From the NCBI GenBank assembly GCA_052387095.1, contig JBQTJN010000034.1:1-35755 (forward strand): a stretch of 35,755 nt of DNA, in the 5' to 3' direction. Positions 25,177 through 33,189 of this stretch are shown piece after piece. The position numbers and the translations under genes are program-made. The notes beneath the pieces were generated by a model. It did no database searches. It was not told the origin of the DNA and saw only the letters and a program-made list of their open reading frames with translations. Source of the DNA: JBQTJN01 sp052387095 (GTDB lineage: Bacteria > Pseudomonadota > Alphaproteobacteria > Micavibrionales > Micavibrionaceae). How positions within the stretch are numbered: the stretch's first letter is position 1; each line of letters opens with the position of its first letter.

Positions 25177-25782
25177 TCATGGATAAAGCCAATGTGCCTT
25201 CCATGCACCCTTCTCCTTTATATACACAAACCGCGTATGCAAGCGGTCTTTTTCCGCGATCCAGAATTCCATCCGCTCCGGAGTGATCTTGTACCCGCCC
25301 CAGTGCGGCGGCCTTGGAATGCCCTGTCCTTCGAAACGCCGCTCGGCTTCCGCGGTCTTGCGTGCCAGCTCTTCGTAATTATCAAAAGCCTGCGACTGCG
25401 CCGACGCCCACGCGCCGATCTGCTTGCCGCGCGCGCGGCTGGCGAAATATGTATCCGATTCCGCCGCGCTCACTTTTTCAACGGCCCCGCTGATCCGCAC
25501 CTGACGGCCCAGGCTTTTCCAGTAGAAATTCGCTTCGGCCTGTTTGTTATATGCGAGATCGCCTCCCTTGCCGCCCTCATAATTCGTATAGAATACGAAA
25601 CCATCCGCGCTGAAATCACGCAGCAATACCACGCGCACATGCGGCCTGCCGTCCGCGCCCACTGTTCCCAGCGCCATGGCATCCGGGTCGGCCGGCTCGC
25701 TTTTGACAGCCTCTTCAAACCAACGTCCGAAAAGCGCCAGCGGTTTATTTCCGTATTCACTAAAAATATTGTTTGTTTTCAA
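25177..25782 (-). CDS. pdxH: Pyridoxamine/pyridoxine 5'-phosphate oxidase
   Basis: The FMN enzyme (201 aa) oxidises PNP or PMP to PLP, the cofactor of HemA. Family features are MALGTVGADGRPHVRVVLLR, the FMN-site GFVFYTNYEGGKG and ANFYWKSLGRQVRISG (substrate/FMN Arg). The signature EFWIAEKDRLHTRFVYI near the C-terminus replaces the usual EFWQGRxxRLHDR, so the tail is somewhat divergent. The ending ...WKAHWLYP corresponds to the normal RLAP. It is divergent from the 17-kDa-antigen gene. Confidence 0.92.
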   Translation of the reverse strand: MKTNNIFSEYGNKPLALFGRWFEEAVKSEPADPDAMALGTVGADGRPHVRVVLLRDFSADGFVFYTNYEGGKGGDLAYNKQAEANFYWKSLGRQVRISGAVEKVSAAESDTYFASRARGKQIGAWASAQSQAFDNYEELARKTAEAERRFEGQGIPRPPHWGGYKITPERMEFWIAEKDRLHTRFVYIKEKGAWKAHWLYP

Positions 25783-25895
25783 GGGAGGGATTCTATATCT
25801 GTGGCGTATGTATTGGGTATGCGGTCTATTTTATTTACAGGCTGCGCAGGCGAATCGCAAGATTTGAAGATTTATATAGAAAGGCGAAAATAGTG

Positions 25896-26372
25896 ATGAA
25901 AAAATTTATTCTTATTCCCGTTATGATGCTGGCATTCGGCTTAAGTGCCTGTAACACCACGCAAGGCTGGGGTACCAAGCAAACGATCGGCACAGGAGCT
26001 GGTGCGGTAGGTGGCGGTCTTCTCGGTTCGCAGGTCGGTTCCGGCTCAGGTCGTCTCTGGGCGACAGGCGCGGGCGTTCTGTTAGGCGGTTTGCTCGGCA
26101 GCGAGATCGGCAGTTCGCTTGATCGCGCCGACATGGCCTATGCACAGCAGGCGAATCAGCGCGCTTACACAGCGCCCGTGGGCGAGCGTGTAACCTGGAA
26201 CAACCCGCAGAGCGGAAATTCCGGTTATATCGTCCCAACCCGCGACGGTTACAGCTCTTCCGGCCGTTACTGCCGCGAATACCAGCAGACAGTAGTTGTT
26301 GGGGGACGCCAGGAAACAGCCTACGGTCAGGCGTGTCAGCAGCCGGACGGCAGCTGGCAAGTTGTGAACTAA
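25896..26372 (+). CDS. 17-kDa surface antigen family lipoprotein with glycine zipper
   Basis: From ATG 25896 (AAGGCGAAAA upstream) the product is 158 aa; a longer reading from 25773 is not supported. The signal peptide ends in a lipobox (FGLSAC), so it is lipidated. A glycine-zipper two-helix segment (GTGAGAVGGGLLGSQVGSGSG and GAGVLLGGLLGSEIG) follows. The C-terminal RT0821/Lpp0805-type domain has YCREYQQTVVVGGRQETAYG and ACQQPDGSWQVV. This is the architecture of the Rickettsia 17-kDa antigen, an outer-membrane lipoprotein of unclear function. Confidence 0.88.
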   Translation: MKKFILIPVMMLAFGLSACNTTQGWGTKQTIGTGAGAVGGGLLGSQVGSGSGRLWATGAGVLLGGLLGSEIGSSLDRADMAYAQQANQRAYTAPVGERVTWNNPQSGNSGYIVPTRDGYSSSGRYCREYQQTVVVGGRQETAYGQACQQPDGSWQVVN

Positions 26373-26381
26373 TCCCGTTCC

Positions 26382-26451
26382 CGAAATCCCGTTTTCAACA
26401 CGGGATCTCCTGATTAAATGTTTTGAAACCCCGGCTTTCGCCGGGGTTTCG
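26382..26451. repeat. Type B double-hairpin element, copy 2
   Basis: Hairpin one is CGAAATCCCGTTTT / CAACACGGGATC. Hairpin two is GAAACCCCGGC / TTTC / GCCGGGGTTTCG. The linker CTCCTGATTAAATGTTT is AT-rich. At 70 nt it fills the gap between the convergent 17-kDa-antigen and 451-aa genes, so it could terminate both. Confidence 0.83.
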
Positions 26452-26468
26452 CTATGGGGATAATTGCT

Positions 26469-27824
26469 TCACGAAACTTTAAAAGCATCTGCCGGGAAAC
26501 CCAGCGCGGAATGCGCAGCGAGGGCCTGCAGATCAGCAGGATTCAGCTCCTGCCCGCTGCGACGCGCGCCGATAATAAGATGATTAAGATCTTGGATTTT
26601 CTGCCACGGGATTTGCCGGCACGCCTGGTCGAACGCATGCCGCGCCTCTTCAACCGGCACGGCACCACGTCTGAAACCCTGCGCCGCGCAGCTAAGCGCA
26701 AATCCGCACCAGCCGATCGGCTTTCCTTGTGCGAGATTTTCATTGGTTTTAATCGCCGCCTGCAAAAATATAGCCGCATCATTGCGTAAGGTCGCTTGCG
26801 ACAGGGCCGAGAGAAAAACCTCTTCGCACGCTTTGCGGTGATGGCGCTCGCCGATTTCCGCATCGCTGAAAGAATTATAAAGATACGGATCAGCCGACAA
26901 AACCGGCTCGATATTGAGAAATTCCGCGATCATGTAAGCTGTCGCGCGAACATAAGGATCTTCGCTGGTATGAATGGCGGCGCCGAGAATGACGTTTCTG
27001 TCGGTCCCGCTCCAGGCCATTTCCTGCGCGGCGCGTGCAAAAACACTCCACTGGTTCATTGCGTTGAGATCGAATGTCTCGCCGATCTCCCGGGTCATAT
27101 CGAGCGCCTGGTGCATGGGCCGCCCGGTATTTTCTAAAAATCCCGAGATTTCCTCATAGACAATTTCAACCGTATCAAGCGCCAACGGGTAGGGGTAGAG
27201 CTCGGGCTGCCATCCTTTCCGTGCCGTCAGGGGCATAAGACTGCGCTGGCGTCCCAGTGTCTTAATCGTGCCTTTGTGATCCTGCAACTCGAGAAACACG
27301 GCGGAAAAAGCATCGGCCAGCATGTTATGCCATGCCAGCGTCTTTTCATCGAATGCCGGTTTTGCAATGTCATGTTCTCTGCGGTAAAGATTATTCTGCC
27401 CGGTCTTCATATAATCAAGCAGGGTCAGCCCGTGCCAGACCAGCGCCAGCGCATGCTGGCGCAAATGATCGACCGTATCGAACCGGTCAATCGGAATAAA
27501 ACAGGAGAGCAGTATTTTTTCCCGCGCCATAAAGGAAAGAAGTTTCTTCTCACGCCCTATTGCCAGAACCGGCAGGGATGGCTCGCCGCTCGCCCCAGGA
27601 AAAATAATCTTCGGATGCGCGAGCAATACCGCGCCCGCCGGGTGTCTTTCAAAATCCTGCTGCTTGTGTTTGAACGCGTCCGCTTCGTCGCCGGATTTGC
27701 AGACAATGAAATCAAAAGTGACAGGCGGAAACTCGTCGAGCACCTGCCTGCGGATGACGTTGCAGACATGGTGGGCGCTGGCGAGTTCGAGGCTGGTTTT
27801 GCCTTTGGTGGCGGGGTTGTTCAT
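26469..27824 (-). CDS. Cytosolic hypothetical protein, 451 aa
   Basis: There is no signal peptide or membrane segment. The first ~120 residues are mixed alpha/beta (FPPVTFDFIVCKSGDEADAF, VLAIGREKKLLSFMAREKIL). The remainder is almost all helical, with many Ala, Leu and aromatic residues, resembling stacked helical repeats. I recognise no motif or family. It stands alone: convergent with the 17-kDa-antigen gene and 112 nt from the divergent fabI. Confidence 0.75.
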   Translation of the reverse strand: MNNPATKGKTSLELASAHHVCNVIRRQVLDEFPPVTFDFIVCKSGDEADAFKHKQQDFERHPAGAVLLAHPKIIFPGASGEPSLPVLAIGREKKLLSFMAREKILLSCFIPIDRFDTVDHLRQHALALVWHGLTLLDYMKTGQNNLYRREHDIAKPAFDEKTLAWHNMLADAFSAVFLELQDHKGTIKTLGRQRSLMPLTARKGWQPELYPYPLALDTVEIVYEEISGFLENTGRPMHQALDMTREIGETFDLNAMNQWSVFARAAQEMAWSGTDRNVILGAAIHTSEDPYVRATAYMIAEFLNIEPVLSADPYLYNSFSDAEIGERHHRKACEEVFLSALSQATLRNDAAIFLQAAIKTNENLAQGKPIGWCGFALSCAAQGFRRGAVPVEEARHAFDQACRQIPWQKIQDLNHLIIGARRSGQELNPADLQALAAHSALGFPADAFKVS

Positions 27825-27936
27825 TGATCCATTTTAACAAGAAAGCTTGCCATGGGAAGCCCCGGAAAGGCTGGACGGATGCCGCCAGATGTGTAGGATG
27901 CGGGGTATCTGGATCATAAAAGAAGTACGGGCGCCG

Positions 27937-28788
27937 ATGAGTGAAGACAATCAATTTTTAAAGGGAAAACGCGGGCTTATCATGGGCGTGGCCAATGACC
28001 GCTCGATCGCCTGGGGCATCGCTTCCATGGCCGCCAGAAGCGGCGCCGAGCTCGCATTTACATATCAGGGCGAAGCGCTGGAGAAGCGCGTGCGTCCGCT
28101 TGCATCAAGCGTGAATTCCAAAATCATCGTCCCGTGCGATGTCACGGATGAAGCCAGCGTCGATGCAACTTTTGCCACGATTCAAAAAGAATGGGGCGAA
28201 CTCGATTTCGTCGTGCACGCGATTGCCTTCTCGGACAAGAATGAACTCGATGGTCTCTATCTGAACACCACGCGCGCGAATTTCCAGCGCACCATGGATA
28301 TTTCCGTTTACTCCTTCACCGCCGTTGCCGCGCGCGCTGCGCCGCTGATGAAAAACGGCGGCAGTCTTTTGACGCTGACCTATTACGGTGCCGAGCGCGT
28401 CATGCCGCATTACAATGTCATGGGTGTCGCCAAGGCGGCGCTCGAAGCCTCCGTGCGTTATCTCGCCGCTGATCTTGGGCCAGAAAATATCCGCGTCAAT
28501 GCCATCTCCGCCGGCCCCATCAAAACGCTGGCCGCCAGCGGTATCGGCGATTTCCGCTACATCCTGAAATGGAACGAACTGAATTCACCGCTGCGCCGCA
28601 ATGTCACGATTGAAGATGTTGGCCGCTCTGGCCTGTTCCTGCTCAGCGATTTGGGCTCCGGCGTTACGGGTGAAATTCTCCATGTCGATGCCGGTTATCA
28701 CACGGTTGGCATGGTCGCGGTCGATTCCGCCGCCGCCACGGCTGAACTCCTGCAGGGCATCGCGCCGAAAAAGAACGAGGCCGCGTAA
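27937..28788 (+). CDS. fabI: Enoyl-[acyl-carrier-protein] reductase (NADH), FabI
   Basis: From ATG 27937 the product is 283 aa, matching the family; the longer frame from 27847 adds an unrelated leader. FabI performs the last reduction of fatty-acid elongation and is the triclosan target. The SDR fold begins GLIMGVANDRSIAWGIA, with the FabI-type NAD site. The substrate region has HAIAFSDKNELDG. The catalytic Tyr-x6-Lys pair lies in YYGAERVMPHYNVMGVAKAALE, and GPIKTLAASGIGDF follows. The C-terminal 20 residues (VAVDSAAATAELLQGIAP) are a family-variable tail. Confidence 0.95.
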   Translation: MSEDNQFLKGKRGLIMGVANDRSIAWGIASMAARSGAELAFTYQGEALEKRVRPLASSVNSKIIVPCDVTDEASVDATFATIQKEWGELDFVVHAIAFSDKNELDGLYLNTTRANFQRTMDISVYSFTAVAARAAPLMKNGGSLLTLTYYGAERVMPHYNVMGVAKAALEASVRYLAADLGPENIRVNAISAGPIKTLAASGIGDFRYILKWNELNSPLRRNVTIEDVGRSGLFLLSDLGSGVTGEILHVDAGYHTVGMVAVDSAAATAELLQGIAPKKNEAA

Positions 28789-28825
28789 AAAATATCGTCA
28801 CCTCCGCCTTGAAATTGAAGAGAGC

Positions 28826-28907
28826 CGTCATTGCGAGGAGGCGTAGCCGACGTGGCAATCCAGACTGGACTGGATCGCCACGCTCTCTGCGTTCGCTCGC
28901 GATGACG
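28826..28907. repeat. Type A palindromic element, copy 5
   Basis: Ends CGTCATTGCGAG and CTCGCGATGACG (one mismatch) flank inner arms GTGGCAATCCAG and CTGGATCGCCAC, which have changed together relative to the GAAGCAATCCA form of other copies, keeping the pairing. It lies between fabI and the thioesterase, both on the plus strand, 37 nt after the fabI stop. Confidence 0.85.
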
Positions 28908-28955
28908 CCAAGGATTGTGACTTGAGCGGGCATCCATAACCCGTTAGATTACCTC

Positions 28956-29420
28956 ATGATCTGGTATAAACCCTACAACATCGATCTCCTGCAAAGCGGC
29001 CGCAACGGCAACATGTCGAAATTCCTTGGCATTGAATTCATTGAACTGGGCCCCGATTATCTTAAGGGCCGTATGCCCGTCACCGAAAAAACCACGCAGC
29101 CTTTCGGCATCCTGCATGGGGGCGCCAGTTGCGTGCTCTCGGAAACATTGGGCAGCGTTGCCGCCTGGATGACCATTGACCCCGATCTCTACCGTTCCGT
29201 CGGCATCGAGATTAACGCCAACCATATCCGCGCTGTGACAAAAGGCTGGGTCACCGGAGTTTGTTCGCCGTTGCATATCGGCAAACGCACGCAAGTGTGG
29301 CAGACGGATATTACCGAAGAAGACACCGTCAAACGCGTCGCCATCTCCCGCCTCACTGTTGCGATCATCGATCAGGGTACGCTGTCGGTGCAAAAAGATG
29401 TTATAAAGGTGGGGTCATGA
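28956..29420 (+). CDS. Hotdog-fold thioesterase (PaaI/YdiI-like)
   Basis: This 154-aa acyl-CoA thioesterase of the hotdog superfamily has the sequence FLGIEFIELGPDYLKGRMPV, then the loop QPFGILHGGASCVLSETLGS, which matches the YdiI/MenI/EntH group (QxxxxxHGG...E with catalytic Glu). The closing strands (ISRLTVAIIDQGTLSV) follow. The exact acyl-CoA is not predictable. It ends ATGA, overlapping the aroC start by 4 nt. Confidence 0.87.
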   Translation: MIWYKPYNIDLLQSGRNGNMSKFLGIEFIELGPDYLKGRMPVTEKTTQPFGILHGGASCVLSETLGSVAAWMTIDPDLYRSVGIEINANHIRAVTKGWVTGVCSPLHIGKRTQVWQTDITEEDTVKRVAISRLTVAIIDQGTLSVQKDVIKVGS

Positions 29421-30568
29421 CCGGCAACCGTTTCGGCACCTTGTTCCAGTACCAGAGCTTTGGCGAAAGCCACGGCCCTGCCATCGGCTGCGTCGTTGAC
29501 GGCGTGCCGCCGCGCATCGCGCTTAAGGAATCCGACATCCAGCATTACCTCGACCGCCGCAAGCCGGGCACCTCGCGCTTCACCACGCAGCGCCGCGAAG
29601 CTGACGAAGTGAAAATTCTCTCTGGCGTATTCGAAGGCCTCACCACCGGTACGCCCATCGGCCTTCTGATCGAAAATACCGACGTCAAATCGAAAGACTA
29701 TGACGACATCAAGGATAAATTCCGCCCCGGCCATGCCGACTTTACCTACCAGGAAAAATATGGCCATAGGGATTGCCGCGGGGGCGGGCGCGCATCCGCG
29801 CGCGAAACCGCTTGCCGCGTCGCCGCCGGTGTGATTGCAAGGAAGATTCTCAATCATGATATTTATAATTCACGAAACCCCGGCGAAGGCCGGGGCCTCA
29901 TGCCGGAAAGACCCCGTTTTGAAAACGGGGTTTCGCAAGCTGTGATCATCCGCGCCGCCGTCGTGCAGATCGGCGATATTAAATGCAGCCGTGACAATTG
30001 GAATTGGGACGAGATTGATAACAACCCGTTCTGGGCAGGCGACAAAAACATCGTCGAACGCTGGAGTGAATATCTGGATGAAAAACGTAAAGACGGCTCA
30101 AGCGCGGGCGCGCTGATCGAAGTGCATGCGTCGGGAATTCCGGCGGGCCTCGGCGCGCCGGTTTACGACAAGCTCGATGCCGATCTTGCCAAGGCGATGA
30201 TGTCGATCAATGCGGTGAAAGCCGTCGAAATCGGCGCAGGCTTCGACGCGGTAGCGCTGGGTGGTGAGCAGAACGCCGACGAAATCCGCGCAGGCAAAAA
30301 CGGCGCCAAGTTCCTTTCCAACAATGCCGGCGGGATTCTCGGCGGCATCTCTACGGGACAGGACATCGTCATGCGCGTTGCATTCAAACCGACCAGCTCC
30401 ATCCTGAGCCCTCGCAAAACCATCAATGACAAGGGTGAAAACACCGACATCTCCACCAGGGGCCGCCATGATCCGTGTGTCGGCATCCGCGGCGCGCCGG
30501 TGGTCGAGGCCATGATGGCCTGCGTCCTCGCCGATCACTGGCTTCGCCACAAGGCGCAGTGCCTCTGA
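29417..30568 (+). CDS. aroC: Chorismate synthase with an in-frame palindromic-repeat insertion
   Basis: From ATG 29417 the product is 383 aa, about 20 more than usual. AroC converts EPSP to chorismate using reduced FMN, the last shikimate step. All signatures are present: SFGESHGPAIG (residues 14-24), KPGTSRFTTQRREADEV, YGHRDCRGGGRASARET, SNNAGGILGGISTGQDI and RGRHDPCVGIRGAPVVEAM. Residues R153-S173 (beginning RNPGEGRG) are encoded exactly by a 63-nt type B repeat between ARKIL and IIRAAVVQIG, a surface position before a beta strand, and account for the extra length. Middle gene of the thioesterase-aroC-sppA chain; its TGA shares a base with the sppA ATG. Confidence 0.95.
   Translation: MTGNRFGTLFQYQSFGESHGPAIGCVVDGVPPRIALKESDIQHYLDRRKPGTSRFTTQRREADEVKILSGVFEGLTTGTPIGLLIENTDVKSKDYDDIKDKFRPGHADFTYQEKYGHRDCRGGGRASARETACRVAAGVIARKILNHDIYNSRNPGEGRGLMPERPRFENGVSQAVIIRAAVVQIGDIKCSRDNWNWDEIDNNPFWAGDKNIVERWSEYLDEKRKDGSSAGALIEVHASGIPAGLGAPVYDKLDADLAKAMMSINAVKAVEIGAGFDAVALGGEQNADEIRAGKNGAKFLSNNAGGILGGISTGQDIVMRVAFKPTSSILSPRKTINDKGENTDISTRGRHDPCVGIRGAPVVEAMMACVLADHWLRHKAQCL
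29873..29935. repeat. Type B double-hairpin element, copy 3, inside aroC
   Basis: CGAAACCCCGGC / GAAG / GCCGGGGCC is followed by CTCATGCC, a short GGAA linker and AGACCCCGTTTT / GAAAACGGGGTTTCG. Compared with the reverse complement of copy 1 it is nearly identical, except that the linker is 6 nt shorter. The total is 63 nt, exactly 21 codons, starting on a codon boundary, with no stop in the aroC frame. Confidence 0.9.
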
Positions 30569-32403
30569 TGCTGGAGCGACGCCGGATCCGCAGAAAATTT
30601 TCTCCTCCGCCCGCGCCGCCGCCGCGCCGCGGCATCCGCCATTTTATTTGGGGATTCATCCGCCGCACCTGTTTCGTCATCGGCGCATTCGTCCTGCTCA
30701 GCATGCTGGCCGGCGCTTTGTCTCTGGGAAAACCGCAGGCGATCCCGCTGCCCGAAAAAATGGTTCTATTCATGCCGCTCAAGGACGGGTTTTCGGATCT
30801 GCCCGAGCCGCCGAGTCTCACCGATCCTTTCGCGCCGCGCGCGCCTGGTCTGCAGACACAAATTGATGCCATCGATCGCGCCGCCGCCGACCCGCGCGTA
30901 AAGGGACTCATCGCCTATATGGAAGAGGGCGATTTCGAAATTACCCATACGCAGGAAATGCGCGCCGCGATCAAACGTTTTAAAGAAGCCGGGAAATTCA
31001 CCATTATATATTCCGATTCCTACGGCGAAGCGGGCGGCGGCCTGGGGCGGTTCTATCTCGCCTCCATCTTTGAAAAACGATGGATGCAGCCGCTTGGCAT
31101 CGTGTCCGTTCCCGGCATACGCATGGAGGCGCCGTATTTCAGGGAGGCGCTGGATAAAATCGGCATCGAGCCGCAATTCGTCCACCGCAAGAATTACAAA
31201 ACCGTTTTCGAAAGCGCGACCAACAAAACCATGTCGCCGCAAAATCGCGAGATGCTTAACCAGATTATGAACGATATCCGGAACGATCTTGTGACGAATA
31301 TTTCTGCCGATCTCGTCATGACGCCTGAGCAGTTCACCGCGCTCGTTCATAAAGGCCTCTTCACTGCCGATGAGGCGCTCGCCGCCGGGCTTGTCACCGA
31401 CATAAATTACGACGATGCGCTCTATGATAAAATAACCGGCGGGATAACGGGCAACCCGGAAAGCGAAGATCCGCTCTATGTCGATGTCGCGACCTACGCG
31501 GCGCACGGGCATCGTGTGTTCCACGCACCCGCCAGAAAAGCGGCGCTGGTCTATGCCTCGGGCGCGATCATGAATTCCGCCATCGGCGCGGGCGCACCCG
31601 GCCTGGGCGGGGGCAATATCATCGCCGCGAATGAACTCACACCGCTGCTGTTCGATCTCGCCGATGATAAATCGCTTGGCGCTATTGTCCTGCGCATCGA
31701 CAGCCCCGGCGGCTCTCCCGTCGCGTCCGAAAACATTTTGCGTGCACTTAATCATGCGCAAAAAAAGGGTAAAAAAATTATCGTCTCGATGGGCCCGTCG
31801 GCTGCCTCGGGCGGCTACTGGATCGCAAGCCATGCCGATCATATTTTCGCGCTGCCTGGAACATTAACGGGCTCCATCGGCGTCGCGGGCGGGAAAATTT
31901 CCGCGGCCGGCCTGTGGGATCAATGGGGCGTAAATTGGGACGGCGTTGCGTGGGGCGAAAATGCCGCACTGTGGTCGATGAATCACCCGTTCTCTTCCAG
32001 CGAAGCCGAGCGCATCAACGCCATGATGGACCAGGTTTACGACGCCTTCACCGCGCGTGTTGCGGAAGGGCGGAAATTATCACCTGAACAGGTTGAACGC
32101 GTCGCCCAGGGACGCGTCTGGACCGGAGAGTCCGCGCGCAAAAATGGACTGGTCGATGAACTGGGCGGACTTGGCGATGCGCTTGATTATACTGCGAAAC
32201 TTCTCGGCGCGAAGGACCGCGCGGATCTGGCCGTTGAAATCGTTCCGGAACCGAAAACCGCACTGGAAGAACTCGTCTCGATGGTCAGCCGGGGCGCGGT
32301 ATTTGATAATACAATTCTCAATGTCCTCACCCCGGTGCGCGAGGCATTGGCCGTGCTGTCATCGGGTGAGACATTTGCGTATGAACCTTTGAAAATAAAG
32401 TAA
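30568..32403 (+). CDS. sppA: SppA, signal peptide peptidase (67-kDa type, protease IV)
   Basis: From ATG 30568 (overlapping the aroC TGA as TGATG) the product is 611 aa, the two-domain 67K form. A proline- and arginine-rich N-terminus (FSPPPAPPPRRG) precedes a membrane anchor (CFVIGAFVLLSMLAGALSL), so the body is periplasmic. The catalytic dyad is visible: general-base K211 in HRKNYKTVFESAT and nucleophile S414 in GPSAASGGYWIAS, equivalent to E. coli K209 and S409. SppA degrades leftover signal peptides in the membrane. A type A repeat follows the stop by 2 nt. Confidence 0.93.
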   Translation: MLERRRIRRKFSPPPAPPPRRGIRHFIWGFIRRTCFVIGAFVLLSMLAGALSLGKPQAIPLPEKMVLFMPLKDGFSDLPEPPSLTDPFAPRAPGLQTQIDAIDRAAADPRVKGLIAYMEEGDFEITHTQEMRAAIKRFKEAGKFTIIYSDSYGEAGGGLGRFYLASIFEKRWMQPLGIVSVPGIRMEAPYFREALDKIGIEPQFVHRKNYKTVFESATNKTMSPQNREMLNQIMNDIRNDLVTNISADLVMTPEQFTALVHKGLFTADEALAAGLVTDINYDDALYDKITGGITGNPESEDPLYVDVATYAAHGHRVFHAPARKAALVYASGAIMNSAIGAGAPGLGGGNIIAANELTPLLFDLADDKSLGAIVLRIDSPGGSPVASENILRALNHAQKKGKKIIVSMGPSAASGGYWIASHADHIFALPGTLTGSIGVAGGKISAAGLWDQWGVNWDGVAWGENAALWSMNHPFSSSEAERINAMMDQVYDAFTARVAEGRKLSPEQVERVAQGRVWTGESARKNGLVDELGGLGDALDYTAKLLGAKDRADLAVEIVPEPKTALEELVSMVSRGAVFDNTILNVLTPVREALAVLSSGETFAYEPLKIK

Positions 32404-32405
32404 CT

Positions 32406-32483
32406 GTCATTGCGGGGAGCGCCAGCGACGAAGCAATCCACACTTGTTAAAAAATGGATTGCTTCGCTGTCGCTCGCAATGAC
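32406..32483. repeat. Type A palindromic element, copy 6
   Basis: Ends GTCATTGCGGG and CTCGCAATGAC flank inner arms GCGACGAAGCAATCCAC and GGATTGCTTCGCTGTCGC around a TTGTTAAAAAA loop. It lies between the convergent sppA and HAD genes and fits almost exactly into their 87-nt gap. Confidence 0.85.
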
Positions 32484-32490
32484 GGAAGAA

Positions 32491-33189
32491 TCAGGCAAAC
32501 AGCTTCTTCAGCCGGCCGCACATGTCGCTATAGGACATGATGATGTGGTCCGGCCCGATATTTTTCTCCAGCACCGCGATCGCCGCATTGACGCCGTAGG
32601 CAATCGGCACGATTTTCGCTGGGATTTTTGCCGCCGCCGCCTGCGCTGCCGTGATGTCCTTGTGCCGGTCGCCGATATACCAGATGACATCCGTTTCACT
32701 CACGCTCACATTCATCTCCTTGAGCGTTTTGAGAATGGATTCCGGGCTCGGTTTTGACTTCACGATATCTTCGCGGAAAATGCGGGCGCGGAAATACCGG
32801 TTCATCTCGAATTTGTCCAGGATGTCGTGGCCGTAACCCTTGCCGAGGGAATTGCTGGCGATCCCCATCGGGATATTGTGATCTTTGAGAAAATCGAGCA
32901 CCTCATAAACGCCGGGCGAGGGCTCAACGATCTGTTCGACCGGTTTGCGCCGCACCTTGTGAATGGCGCGATGAACCAGTAACTGGTGCCGCCGCGCCTT
33001 GCGGGAATATTCTTCCATCGGCAGGATGAGCGGCCCGCGCGCGCCATGCCGAAGCCAGCTGGCGATTTTCTTGACGCGGAACGCGGCATCATCGACGCGC
33101 TCCAGAATATGCAGCACGCGCGGGTCGATGTGCCGCACCGCCGTACCGTCCATGTCGAAAATCACGATTGTGGGTTTAAGAAGAGCCAT
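32491..33189 (-). CDS. HAD-superfamily hydrolase (phosphatase-like)
   Basis: ATG 33189 gives 232 aa, beginning MALLKPTIVIFDMDGTAVRH with the HAD motif I DxDGT. Motif II is GIASNSLGKG, motif III the Lys in VKSKPSPESILKTL, and motif IV IWYIGDRHKDI (G-D...D). The cap region is basic (RKARRHQLLVHRAIHKVRRK). The substrate is unknown; phosphoglycolate/beta-phosphoglucomutase-type relatives are plausible. The reading upstream of 33189 (to 33402) is antisense-like and overlaps the P-loop gene, so I excluded it. The start overlaps the end of that gene by 14 nt. Confidence 0.82.
   Translation of the reverse strand: MALLKPTIVIFDMDGTAVRHIDPRVLHILERVDDAAFRVKKIASWLRHGARGPLILPMEEYSRKARRHQLLVHRAIHKVRRKPVEQIVEPSPGVYEVLDFLKDHNIPMGIASNSLGKGYGHDILDKFEMNRYFRARIFREDIVKSKPSPESILKTLKEMNVSVSETDVIWYIGDRHKDITAAQAAAAKIPAKIVPIAYGVNAAIAVLEKNIGPDHIIMSYSDMCGRLKKLFA

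Noticed and set aside
30766..31842. 358-aa open frame antisense to sppA
   Set aside because: SppA has intact catalytic residues on the plus strand; the antisense reading has no motif or ribosome site and is the usual GC-codon shadow.
14305..32483. Spaced repeats as a possible CRISPR array
   Set aside because: Copies are kilobases apart, imperfectly palindromic and separated by genes, so they are dispersed repeats.
32410..32757. Small open frames starting inside type A repeats (for example reading MRGAPATKQS)
   Set aside because: The same peptide-like start recurs at several copies because the repeat sequence recurs; no ribosome site or continued coding signal.
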